A stretch of 64,000 bases of DNA. It comes from G942493375 sp942493375. Lineage in GTDB: Bacteria; Armatimonadota; UBA5829. The position numbers and the translations under genes were made by a program. The notes under the pieces were generated by a model. It ran no database searches and was not told the DNA's origin. It saw only the letters and a program-made list of their open reading frames with translations. The stretch spans positions 372,001 through 436,000 of the forward strand of contig OW818698.1 of assembly GCA_942493375.1 (NCBI GenBank), written 5' to 3'. Position 1 is the first letter of the stretch. Every line of letters begins with the position of its first letter. This document shows positions 8,270-15,913 of this stretch, in pieces.

Positions 8270-8983
8270 CTAGAGTTTCCCAGCACGCTTCTTCGTTCCA
8301 GCATTCTTGTTCGTTTCAGTATTTTTCTGCATTCCAGGCTGCTTCTTCATCAGCTCCTTGAGCTTTTCTTTCTGCTCCGAAGTCAGCAGGTTCATAATCT
8401 TCTCTTCTGTTGCCTTGCGAAGAGGTTTGATCTTCTCCATCTTCTGTTCTCGGGTAAGAGATTTGTCTTCACGAATTGCTTTAGTCTTCTCCATTTGAGC
8501 TTTAGTGATATCTTTAATTTCGCTCTTCTGCTTCTCTGTTAGATCCAGCTGCTGGAAGACTCGCATTATTTTCATACCAGGGGTACCGAACATCATGTCG
8601 AATATTCCGGCTTTCTGGGCTTTCTTATATTGTTCACCTGTTAGAATAGCCTTGACACCGCTCATAGCTTCTTTGCGCAGCTTCTTGATCTTGGCAGCTT
8701 TCTCTTCGGGAGTAGCGCTGGACTTCATAACATCAGCCATTCCAGTTCTGTATTCACGCATGATTGGCTGCAGTTTCTGTTTCTGGTCATCAGTAAGCCC
8801 AAGTTCCTGGAACATCTGTCCACCGCGCATACCCTGACCTGGTCCATTGCCCATGCCCATACCCATTCCCGGCTGCGCTCCGCCTCGTTTCTGCTTACCT
8901 GCACCAGCGTTACGTTCAGCAAAAGCTGGTAAACACAATGCCAATCCCACAACCAGGACAAGGGTTAAAACTATCTTGTTCAT
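8270..8983 (-). CDS. Spy/CpxP-like periplasmic LTxxQ-repeat protein
   Basis: Exported, highly charged helical protein related to the Spy/CpxP/ZraP group, whose members act as periplasmic chaperones or metal/stress sensors. An N-terminal signal peptide (MNKIVLTLVLVVGLALCLPAFA) is followed by a Gly/Met-rich stretch. Then come LTDDQKQKL, LTGEQYKKA, LTEKQKSEI, LTREQKMEK and LTSEQKEKL, which are repeats of the LTxxQ signature. The C-terminus is Lys-rich. The ATG at 8983 is chosen because GGAGGAG lies 6 nt upstream; a longer frame from a TTG at 8998 would run through that ribosome site. The Met/Gly-rich linker might bind metal. A periplasmic chaperone implies an outer membrane. Confidence 0.75.
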   Translation of the reverse strand: MNKIVLTLVLVVGLALCLPAFAERNAGAGKQKRGGAQPGMGMGMGNGPGQGMRGGQMFQELGLTDDQKQKLQPIMREYRTGMADVMKSSATPEEKAAKIKKLRKEAMSGVKAILTGEQYKKAQKAGIFDMMFGTPGMKIMRVFQQLDLTEKQKSEIKDITKAQMEKTKAIREDKSLTREQKMEKIKPLRKATEEKIMNLLTSEQKEKLKELMKKQPGMQKNTETNKNAGTKKRAGKL

Positions 8984-9091
8984 TATATACTCCTCCAAAT
9001 CATAGTGTTGTATGTGGATTTAGACGCGGTATATCTGATTTGGTTACAGGAGCAGTCATTCTGTTAATAATATCCTTGCAGGTTAAGCAGG

Positions 9092-9105
9092 AAGCTGATA
9101 TCATG
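9092..9105 (+). promoter_or_regulatory. Shared 14-mer (second copy)
   Basis: AAGCTGATATCATG, identical to 1446-1459 upstream of melA and at nearly the same distance (63 bp) from the start codon of the gene that follows. It is a candidate operator for a common sugar regulator. Confidence 0.35.
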
Positions 9106-9108
9106 CGC

Positions 9109-9128
9109 AAGTGTGTTCCAGCACACTT
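9109..9128. promoter_or_regulatory. Perfect dyad AAGTGTG-N6-CACACTT
   Basis: Perfect 7-bp inverted repeat with a 6-bp centre, 26 bp before the ATG at 9155 and 3 bp downstream of the shared 14-mer. It may be a repressor operator or a small leader hairpin. Confidence 0.4.
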
Positions 9129-9154
9129 AAAACAACACAAGAGGTCCAATTAAT

Positions 9155-10642
9155 ATGTGTAGTCCCAAACCATTTGAACATAGGTCCTGCTACGTCAATT
9201 TTGCAGAACACCTGCAGAACACGTGGAATGTAAACATGCTTTATCCCGGCGCACCATGCGCGTGGTCATATGATGACTGGCGCAAGTTCCTGACCATGGT
9301 CAAGAGCTTCGGATATAACTGCTTTGAATACTGGTTGGTGCCTACACTCTACCATCCAAATGCTCTCAAAGATGATGGAATATATAGAGACTTCGCCACA
9401 GCAGCCCAGGTAATCAACACAGCCGCCCATGAACTCGATATGAAGACCGTTGCCCTGATGGGGACAAACACCATCGGCCCTGAGTGGTTCTTTGCCTGCC
9501 CGAACGATCCCGAGCAGAAGAAAATGATGGAGTCCATATTCATCCATTGGATGCACAAGCTTCAAGGCACAGACATCATCGGAATCTTCCCTGGAGATCC
9601 GGGAGGATGCGCACGAAACGGTTGTGATGAAAACACCTTTGTTGACGTTGCGCTGGAATTCACCGGTCTCGCACAAAAACACAACCCCGGCTGCACAATT
9701 GAACTCGGTACCTGGGGAACTCCATTCTCAGGCTGGGGAGACGATCTTCGTGCTAATCCAAACTGGCAGGGTGAATGGGATGTGCTTATTGATCCCAAAT
9801 ATGATATCCCGGAAAAGCCATGTCACATATGGAATGGCAAACCCGACAGGGCCAAAAGGTCAATGGAGTATCTGATCAAAAAGCTCCCCAGCTTCCCTGA
9901 GGACACCATTGTAGCAATCAACCTTGGATTCAGCCCGGATGGAGACGCAACAATGGGTGGAGACGCCAGGCCATATGCCAGAGAGATCGCCAAAATCCGC
10001 CGCATTACCACCTGGGACTATTCCCTCTCTGAGGGTGAGCTTGTATGCTGCCCGCAGTGGAGACTTCCAAGGATGGCTGATAAGAGGCGTGAAGAGCGCA
10101 GCGCAGCTCCATATTCCGGTGGAATGTCCTACACAATGACTCCGAAGCTCAACCTGCTCAGCATGTATGCAGGAGGACAGTTCTTTATGAACCCGGACTC
10201 AAACCCGGATGACATCTCAAAACAGTTCTGCTCACTGGTCTTTGGGGAAGAGAGCGCTCAACTTGGAGAGTTGTTCGAAGCATTCGAAGTAGTCAATGGC
10301 TGGGGACACTATCCTCGCAGACAGTGGTCGAAGGAAGTCCTGGTCGACGCTTACCAGCAGATAATAGATATTCTCGAATCCTCGGATGTCTCCAATTGCA
10401 AGCTGCCACTATATCCGGATCCCGAGACATACAAATCCGACCTGCTCTGGTTTGCTAACAAGTTCAAAGAGATGGCAGGCCCATCCCCAAACCGCGAACG
10501 CATTAGACAGGAATACTGGAAGAAAGCTCTGGAGATATACGACCACATCCCAATGTCAGCCGACAAAAGAGCCGACCTGTCAGCCAGAAACTTCGCATCT
10601 ATCCTAATGGACACCACAGACCCAATACCATCGTTTGGGTAG
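9155..10642 (+). CDS. Unassigned TIM-barrel-type glycosidase candidate
   Basis: Cytoplasmic 495-residue protein without a signal peptide. I do not recognise the family with certainty. The N-terminal half reads like a beta/alpha barrel of the GH20/GH67/DUF4838 kind: FGYNCFEYWLVPTLYHP, GIFPGDPGGCARNGCDENTF and IELGTWGTPFSGW alternate predicted strands with acidic and aromatic loop residues. The C-terminal third is helical and similar in feel to the helical tails of DUF4838 proteins in this window. CARNGCDEN recalls their Cys-rich CxCDNC loop. AGAGG lies about 10 nt before the ATG. Two possible operator elements lie just upstream, one shared with melA, which suggests a role in sugar metabolism. 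A hexosaminidase- or glucuronidase-like activity would fit but is not shown. Confidence 0.5.
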   Translation: MCSPKPFEHRSCYVNFAEHLQNTWNVNMLYPGAPCAWSYDDWRKFLTMVKSFGYNCFEYWLVPTLYHPNALKDDGIYRDFATAAQVINTAAHELDMKTVALMGTNTIGPEWFFACPNDPEQKKMMESIFIHWMHKLQGTDIIGIFPGDPGGCARNGCDENTFVDVALEFTGLAQKHNPGCTIELGTWGTPFSGWGDDLRANPNWQGEWDVLIDPKYDIPEKPCHIWNGKPDRAKRSMEYLIKKLPSFPEDTIVAINLGFSPDGDATMGGDARPYAREIAKIRRITTWDYSLSEGELVCCPQWRLPRMADKRREERSAAPYSGGMSYTMTPKLNLLSMYAGGQFFMNPDSNPDDISKQFCSLVFGEESAQLGELFEAFEVVNGWGHYPRRQWSKEVLVDAYQQIIDILESSDVSNCKLPLYPDPETYKSDLLWFANKFKEMAGPSPNRERIRQEYWKKALEIYDHIPMSADKRADLSARNFASILMDTTDPIPSFG

Positions 10643-10690
10643 GAGAGTATTTTAATTATCACACAAAGCCGCAAAGGCGCTAAGAAACAA

Positions 10691-10840
10691 TGTCATCCTG
10701 AGGAACGAAGGATCTGCTGTTATAGATAGCCCAGGTGTTTCGGGACTTGAGGGTTGGAGTGGCAAGTGTTGGAGTAACCAACAAATCTAACATCCAACCC
10801 GGAAGTCCCGAAACAAAGACCACGGTTCCTCAGAATGACA
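10691..10840. repeat. 80-bp palindrome (copy 3) nested in a TGTCATCCTGAGGAAC repeat
   Basis: Copy 3 of the palindrome occupies 10736-10815. It sits inside an outer inverted pair: TGTCATCCTGAGGAAC (from 10691) and the inverse of TGTCATTCTGAGGAACC (10824-10840), a repeat type common in bacterial genomes. The result is one palindrome inserted into another, between convergent genes. Confidence 0.85.
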
Positions 10841-10873
10841 GAGATTCTTTGCGGCTTTGCGTGAGATAATTTC

Positions 10874-11431
10874 CTATATAATTCTCGGCAATTCCCCCAG
10901 CGGTATATCCGCCAGCAGCCTCTGCTTCACATCTTTATCAGAAAGCATCGGCTCAGATACAGGCCACGGAACCGCTATCCTGGGATCACTCCATAGCACT
11001 CCTTTATCGGTCTCTGGATGATAGTATTCATTGACTTTGTAAAGAAATATCGCTCGTTCAGACAGCACACAGAACCCGTGCGCAAATCCTTCAGGTATAT
11101 ATAACTGCCTATGGTTCTCACTGCTCAGATTGACTCCAACCCACTCGCCGAAATGAGGAGAATCCTGCCGTATATCCACAGCCACATCCCAGACCTCACC
11201 CTCAAGTATCTGCACAAGCTTAGCCTGAGGATATGGCCATTGGTAATGCAACCCACGGAGCACGTTTTTACCAGAAACTGAGATGTTGTCCTGCACAAAA
11301 TCAGTGCCTATCCCATTACCTTCAAACCGCTGACGGTTCCATCCCTCGTAAAAGAATCCCCTGCTGTCCCCAATAACCTTAGGTTCAACAATCAACACCC
11401 CGGGAAGCCCGGATTGAACAACCTGCATCAT
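10874..11431 (-). CDS. rfbC: dTDP-4-dehydrorhamnose 3,5-epimerase
   Basis: RmlC-type cupin enzyme that epimerises C3 and C5 of dTDP-4-keto-6-deoxyglucose on the way to dTDP-L-rhamnose for cell-surface glycans. The family core is complete: GDSRGFFYE, FVQDNISVS, VLRGLHYQ (catalytic His), KLVQILEGEVWDVAVDIR (catalytic Asp in the VDIR motif), YIPEGFAHGF, and SDPRIAVPWP. Length of about 185 residues is typical. The first of two adjacent ATGs (11431) is chosen because GTGGGGG lies just upstream; an in-frame ATG at 11449 has no ribosome site. No rfbA, B or D neighbours are in the window, so it is an isolated gene between repeat-rich gaps. Confidence 0.95.
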   Translation of the reverse strand: MMQVVQSGLPGVLIVEPKVIGDSRGFFYEGWNRQRFEGNGIGTDFVQDNISVSGKNVLRGLHYQWPYPQAKLVQILEGEVWDVAVDIRQDSPHFGEWVGVNLSSENHRQLYIPEGFAHGFCVLSERAIFLYKVNEYYHPETDKGVLWSDPRIAVPWPVSEPMLSDKDVKQRLLADIPLGELPRII

Positions 11432-11517
11432 ATCCCCCACTTGCCGCAATCTCTCATACAGTTAGTAGAGCTATAATAACATGCGTAGAAATGGAATGGA
11501 AGTGCAAACATCCCCCG

Positions 11518-11766
11518 TTCATACTGAGCACGTCGAAGCACGTTAACAAACCCCGCTAGTCCTGAGTAGCGCAAAGCGCGTATCGAAGGACGGCTGCGAA
11601 GCGCCATTTCATTCCTGAAGCAGGATATCCACAACCTATCCCTTTTCGCGTGTTTGGCGTGATTTGCGGTTCACAAAATCCCCGTTCATCCAAAGCTAAG
11701 TCGTAGGACGCGGACAACAAACCCCGCGAGTCCTGAGTAGCGCAAAGCACATATCGAAGGACGGAC
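11518..11766. repeat. Direct duplication carrying two CTGAGTAGCG-type repeats
   Basis: Two direct copies (11543-11592 and 11722-11765) of the CCTGAGTAGCGCAAAGC/TATCGAAGGACGG repeat, each preceded by AACAAACCCCGC and CCCCGTTCAT strings. They form a diverged tandem unit of about 180 bp in the gap 11432-11849. The remainder shows no gene. Confidence 0.8.
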
Positions 11767-11849
11767 AAAGATAAACTCAGCATATCCATAGTGCAATTGA
11801 TCCCCTCCATCAGGTATAATGCTCTCATAAAAATCTTCTGGAGACACAA

Positions 11850-12407
11850 TTGGAATCATTAAGACTAGAAATGACCAGACCCAATCTGGACAACCTGCCG
11901 GATTATCCCCTGCCCGCTGGTTATCACTTCAGGCTCTACCAGCCTGGTGATGAAATATTCTGGGCAGAGATCGAACACTCCGTTGGAGACTTTGAAACAG
12001 CCGAAAAGGCTCTTGATGTGTATCATAGTGATTTCGGAACCAGCACAGAGGAACTCTGCAAACGACAATTATTTCTATGCACAGACTCAGATGAAGTTAT
12101 AGGCACAACAACAGCATGGAAAACCGAAAAATACGCTCCAGGAGTCCACGGTTTGATCCATTGGGTTGCTATCAAACCGGAATACCAGGCAAAAAAGCTC
12201 GGACGCCCCCTGATGTGTGCAGCTCTCAAGTTGATGCGCACCTGGCACACAGATGCATTTCTATGCACCTCGACGCACCGCCTCAGAGCCGTGAGGGTAT
12301 ACCTGGACTGGGGTTTCATACCATATATTAGAGAAGAAAAAGATAAAGCAGCATGGGAACTCGCTGCAAAAAGCATAGACCACCCGGTTCTCAAAGCATA
12401 TATGTGA
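11850..12407 (+). CDS. GNAT-family N-acetyltransferase
   Basis: Acetyl-CoA-dependent acyltransferase of the GNAT superfamily; substrate unknown. The core motif A is visible as LIHWVAIKPEYQAKKLGRPLM, with strand beta4 followed by the pyrophosphate loop Q-x-x-x-L-G-R, then helix LMCAALKLM. The tail RAVRVYLDWGFIPY is the usual GNAT C-terminal strand with the fold-typical Tyr. The TTG start at 11850 has GGAG about 6 nt upstream; an internal ATG at 11871 is the alternative. The stop is immediately followed by the ribosome site of a 38-codon zinc-ribbon gene, so the two are likely co-translated. Confidence 0.8.
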   Translation: MESLRLEMTRPNLDNLPDYPLPAGYHFRLYQPGDEIFWAEIEHSVGDFETAEKALDVYHSDFGTSTEELCKRQLFLCTDSDEVIGTTTAWKTEKYAPGVHGLIHWVAIKPEYQAKKLGRPLMCAALKLMRTWHTDAFLCTSTHRLRAVRVYLDWGFIPYIREEKDKAAWELAAKSIDHPVLKAYM

Positions 12408-12416
12408 GGGAAGATT

Positions 12417-12533
12417 ATGCCACTGGTAAATTGCAGGGAGTGTAAGAACGAGGTCAGCGCATACACCCGGAGATGCCCGCAGTGCGGAGCCTCCTGCTCA
12501 AACCTGGATGATCCCAAACAATTACCGAAATAA
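12417..12533 (+). CDS. 38-residue zinc-ribbon protein
   Basis: Small gene coupled to the acetyltransferase. The ATG at 12417 has GAGGG 6 nt upstream, overlapping the previous stop region. The product holds two Cys-x-x-Cys knuckles, CREC at 6-9 and CPQC at 20-23, plus a further Cys27. It is therefore a minimal zinc ribbon of the double-CxxC type found in many short prokaryotic proteins of unknown role. It ends 4 bp before the stop of the convergent rsmA gene. Role unknown; a partner or regulator of the acetyltransferase is only a guess. Confidence 0.7.
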   Translation: MPLVNCRECKNEVSAYTRRCPQCGASCSNLDDPKQLPK

Positions 12534-12537
12534 AACG

Positions 12538-13398
12538 TTATTCCGGCAGCTCATATGCAGCTTCTGCTATCTCCCCAAACTGTGTAATAGTGAGTTTCTC
12601 GCCGCGCAGCCCTTTATCGATGCCTGCCTTGCTCAGAATCAGTGCAGCCCGCTCCTTACCCCAATTCAGCAATGGAGAGTTGCCAAGGGCATTCTCAAGC
12701 GTTTTACGGCGCATAGCGAACGCAGCTCGGACTACCTTGAACAGCACTTCTTCATTGTGAACAGTAACTGCAGGCGCTGGGAGCGTATCCAGGACAATAA
12801 TCGTGGAGTCCACATCAGGTGCTGGAAAGAACACATTGCGGGATACATTGGCTGCTCTGCTTACCTTGAAATAGTAGCTTAGAAATACCGTCAATGAACT
12901 GTAATCCGGTGAACCAGGAGATGCCAGCAGCCTTTCAGCAACTTCCTTCTGGACCATCATCACGGATCTCTTAAAATACTGTGTATATTTAGCAAGCCAC
13001 TCCAGTATAGGAGATGTTATATAATAAGGCAGGTTACCAACAAGGATCCAGCCTGCTCCAGGTGCAATACCCAGATCATCGGGAGTAACTCTCAGGATAT
13101 CACTGTTGACTACTGTAACATTGTCGCATTCCACCAACGTTACATTAGTCATCTCGATCATCGCAGGATCAACCTCCACGCAGATGACTTTCCCGGCTCG
13201 CTGTGCTAACTCCACAGACAGGCATCCAAGGCCAGGACCTATCTCCAGCACAGACTCACCGGGTTCCAGGCCGGTAGAACGGAGAATTGTCCCCAGGACA
13301 TTGCGGTCGATCAGAAAGTTCTGGCCAAATCGCTTATTAGGCCTCAAGCCATACTGATTCAGTAATCCCCTAACGTCCGTAATACTGCAGAGGTTCAA
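12538..13398 (-). CDS. rsmA: 16S rRNA dimethyladenosine transferase
   Basis: KsgA/RsmA dimethylates two adjacent adenines in the 3'-terminal helix of 16S rRNA during 30S assembly. The SAM-binding motif VLEIGPGLGCLS, the acidic VEVDPAM loop, the NSDIL motif and the catalytic NLPYYITSPI (N-L-P-Y) motif are all present. KRFGQNFLID near the N-terminus is the family entry signature. Length 286 is normal. Start is TTG at 13398 with AAGGAG 8 nt upstream. The 3D-domain protein gene lies upstream on the same strand, matching the yabE-ksgA neighbourhood of Bacillus, though rnmV is absent here. Confidence 0.97.
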   Translation of the reverse strand: MNLCSITDVRGLLNQYGLRPNKRFGQNFLIDRNVLGTILRSTGLEPGESVLEIGPGLGCLSVELAQRAGKVICVEVDPAMIEMTNVTLVECDNVTVVNSDILRVTPDDLGIAPGAGWILVGNLPYYITSPILEWLAKYTQYFKRSVMMVQKEVAERLLASPGSPDYSSLTVFLSYYFKVSRAANVSRNVFFPAPDVDSTIIVLDTLPAPAVTVHNEEVLFKVVRAAFAMRRKTLENALGNSPLLNWGKERAALILSKAGIDKGLRGEKLTITQFGEIAEAAYELPE

Positions 13399-13518
13399 TT
13401 CAAGATCTCCTTAAAGTAAATATGGACCGCCCGATAACAGATGTTAACGAACGGCCCTGTTTCTCAGTTTAAAGCAATCTGCTAGTGTAAGTGCGATAGC
13501 AGTTACACATGTAGAGGG

Positions 13519-14376
13519 TTACTTATCCACAGCCTTTTTGAGGGTGTGAACTCGCACAGACCTTCTACCAAAGCGGATTGCTTCGCGGTAAGTGCCGAAG
13601 CCTAAGTCAATTCTGCGACCCTTAATGGCGCCGCCTGTATCCCCTGCGACAGCAAAGCCATAGCCCTCGATATATAGCTTGCTTCCCAGCGGTATGACTC
13701 TAGGATCAACCGCAACTACCCCGTAGCCAGCTCTCAAGCCGATGCTAGTCCTACCGGTACTCCGTTTCCCGCAGCTTCTGGGGCCCGGGTCATATGCAGA
13801 TGCACTCATCCGCACTACCCGGCGAGTTTCATACTCCCCTCGGCTGGTATATCTGCCTCTGGAGCCAATTTGAACAACCCGGTCTACCGGTTTGGCAATG
13901 ACTTTTGAGGAGATAACCTTTCGGTTCACTTCATCTCCGTTTTTATAGCGGACCTGATAACTTACTAGTTTAGTTCCAAGAACACCGGCTTTCGACTGTT
14001 TAGTCATTCCCGGTCTAAGGTTCTTGGTAAATGTCTTTACCGTGTCGAATGCAATTGGTTCATGTCTTTCTTCAATAGCATTTTCTACACGGACGACCGT
14101 AATGTTCATTCCTAAGTACGGCCGCACATTCGTCGTCGGCATAACCACATCCTGTGGTCCGATCCCGATTCCCAATTCACTGAGAACCGAACCGACAGTC
14201 GTCTGGGCGGTACGGACACTATATTGGGTCCCATCAGAATAGACTGAGACCAATACCGGCTCCAGGCGCTGCGCTTGCACGACTCCATCTCGGTTGGCTG
14301 CTATCACTACCAATCCCAGCACACTTAGGACGATAGGTGTAGTGATTCTCGCAAGCCGAAATATGCGTCTTCGCAA
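13519..14376 (-). CDS. DUF348-G5-3D domain cell-wall protein (YabE-like)
   Basis: Exported peptidoglycan-associated protein. Residues 1-27 are a basic plus hydrophobic export signal or anchor. They are followed by a ubiquitin-like DUF348 domain (about 40-90), a G5 domain (about 95-170) and a C-terminal 3D domain (about 188-280). The three aspartates that name the 3D domain are seen as Asp224 (VDP), Asp246 (GDTGG) and Asp257 (IDLGF). 3D domains are double-psi beta-barrels related to lytic transglycosylase MltA, so the protein probably cleaves or remodels peptidoglycan. It has a single DUF348 repeat, fewer than B. subtilis YabE. Its position upstream of rsmA supports orthology. An AGG-rich stretch precedes the ATG at 14376. 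Confidence 0.88.
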   Translation of the reverse strand: MRRRIFRLARITTPIVLSVLGLVVIAANRDGVVQAQRLEPVLVSVYSDGTQYSVRTAQTTVGSVLSELGIGIGPQDVVMPTTNVRPYLGMNITVVRVENAIEERHEPIAFDTVKTFTKNLRPGMTKQSKAGVLGTKLVSYQVRYKNGDEVNRKVISSKVIAKPVDRVVQIGSRGRYTSRGEYETRRVVRMSASAYDPGPRSCGKRSTGRTSIGLRAGYGVVAVDPRVIPLGSKLYIEGYGFAVAGDTGGAIKGRRIDLGFGTYREAIRFGRRSVRVHTLKKAVDK

Positions 14377-14571
14377 TAGCTCGCCTCCTTATACATTCGC
14401 ATTCTACACCTGCGTTCTTGTCAGAAAACAACAAGACGTATTGCAGGATGCGAGGGCAAAGGCATATTAGCAGACCCTTTTCCAGACTGTCAAATTCAAG
14501 CAGGGAATTGGGGAGACTACAAAAATAAAATCAAAGAGCAGAATTTCAGGGCTTGCGCAAGACAAATTATG

Positions 14572-14635
14572 AAGTATGAAGTATGAATTATGAAAGGGGA
14601 AGGGAGACTTCGGACTTCAGGCTTCAGGCTTCAGG
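14572..14635. repeat. Short heptamer runs (TGAAGTA and CTTCAGG)
   Basis: TGAAGTA repeated about three times, then CTTCAGG three times in tandem. Both have a 7-bp period like the large arrays in this window. A CTTCAGG-type run in opposite orientation is at 53180-53214. Between here and 14751, 14646-14692 resembles a degenerate copy of the stretch at 17700-17740. Confidence 0.75.
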
Positions 14636-14750
14636 AAGGGATTTGAACACGATTTTTAGGATTTACACGATGAACAGGATTATACAAATTCCAAGTCCAT
14701 TTCGCATAAATCAATAGTAAGCAACAATGGGCCCCCAGTAACCTAGTCCC

Positions 14751-14900
14751 CCTGACTCCAGTCTCCTGTCTCCTGTCTCCAGTCTCCTGTCTCCTGTCTC
14801 CTGACTCCTGACTCCTGTCTCCTGACTCCAGTCTCCAGTCTCCAGTCTCCTGACTCCTGTCTCCTGTCTCCAGTCTCCTGTCTCCTGTCTCCCCGTCTCC
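14751..14900. repeat. Heptamer tandem array (TCTCCTG / ACTCCTG / TCTCCAG)
   Basis: About 21 tandem 7-bp units of pattern (T/A)CTCC(T/A)G with mixed variants, ending in a C-rich tract shared with 1343-1410. It lies just past the 3' end of the minus-strand gene that follows. The reading frame across it is a repeat artefact, not a gene. Confidence 0.92.
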
Positions 14901-14918
14901 CCGTCCCCAAGTCCCCCT

Positions 14919-15707
14919 TCAGACCCTCTCGTTCCCGTGCTCTCCCACCCATTCCTTAGCAGCCTTATACGCAGATAAGTCGAAACCACCCATGGAGTTG
15001 TTGTGCAAAACTATGCCATCCAACAATCCCTGCTTCATCAGTTCCAGGTTGTGGTCCAACTGATATTGCACCATCTCAGCCTCAGCCTCTTTTTCCTTGC
15101 CAAAGTTATACAGGTAACAGCCCATCAGGCGTTTTTTGTCGGGTGTTCTTTCAATAAATAACTTACTGTAAGTCTGATACTGTTCAATCGAAGGCTCATC
15201 CCAGAACCAGAAGGATACACCGTCAAACACATCGATATAGTCCTGGATGTCCATTTCCTCTTCTATTTGCATCTGGTAAAGCACCAGCCACATCTCAAAC
15301 CCGGCTGCATGAATGATCTCACGCTGTGCAATCAACTCCTCCACGGTAAGTACCGTATAGGTGTATATATGATCCATAGGACCACCACAGAAGAAGTCAT
15401 CATAGACCAGTCGATCGGTCTGCGGATAAAGTTTCGCCAGCTCCATAGTCTTTTCAAGACGGTTGATATCCGGCACACCCCATCTATCCACGCTCAATCC
15501 AGCATGCACCAGTCCGTCTGTGTCTTTGCTGTATTCTTCAATATCCATCGGATGCCCAAAAGGCACATAAAAAATGTTCTTAGCACCCAAATCCCGCATA
15601 CCCATAGCCGGTGTCACAGGAGGCTGAGGTTCCCTGCCAAAGATATCATTAAACACATTCTCAGGATGCCCCCATATCCAAAGCCCGTCACTTACTGTTT
15701 TCTCCAT
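14919..15707 (-). CDS. Unknown protein, paralogue of the one at 44494-45249
   Basis: Cytoplasmic protein of 262 residues; family not recognised. It can be aligned end to end with the 44494-45249 product: an N-terminal WIWGH/WAWAH motif, then a YPxxxxxxxDD segment, a (F/L)(E/D)(M/L)W-VLY strand, the strongly shared DGV(S/T)FW-WD block, a G-Y-Y-(N/D)FG block, and a closing GI(V/I)L segment. Alternating predicted strands and helices with conserved Asp, Trp and His suggest a TIM-barrel enzyme. The paralogue sits in an operon with a GH16 enzyme, which hints at sugar metabolism. ATG 15707 is chosen for its GGAGG upstream; the frame is open to 15776. Both flanks are heptamer arrays. Confidence 0.6.
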   Translation of the reverse strand: MEKTVSDGLWIWGHPENVFNDIFGREPQPPVTPAMGMRDLGAKNIFYVPFGHPMDIEEYSKDTDGLVHAGLSVDRWGVPDINRLEKTMELAKLYPQTDRLVYDDFFCGGPMDHIYTYTVLTVEELIAQREIIHAAGFEMWLVLYQMQIEEEMDIQDYIDVFDGVSFWFWDEPSIEQYQTYSKLFIERTPDKKRLMGCYLYNFGKEKEAEAEMVQYQLDHNLELMKQGLLDGIVLHNNSMGGFDLSAYKAAKEWVGEHGNERV

Positions 15708-15795
15708 GGTAATAAATACCTCCAACATACTAATATTTGCAATCGAATCATACCCGCGAGGTGTGGTATTTGTCAATACGATAGGAGAAGGAGGC

Positions 15796-15862
15796 TTCAG
15801 TCTCCTGTCTCCTGACTCCTGTCTCCTGACTTCTGGATTCTGGATTCTGGATTCTGGATTCT
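15796..15862. repeat. Heptamer array ending in GGATTCT units
   Basis: Tandem 7-mers TCTCCTG/ACTCCTG pass into four GGATTCT units. The same order (ACTCCTG, then GGATTCT) is seen at the end of the 18967-19274 array, so the arrays share a common internal order. Confidence 0.9.
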
Positions 15863-15913
15863 AAATAAGTTGGCACCCCCAACTTGGGGGCTCAGGAAGA
15901 CTGAACTTTTACT

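Noticed and set aside
14711..14989. Minus-strand frames with RRQETGD repeats
   Set aside because: Read through the TCTCCTG heptamer array; no independent support.
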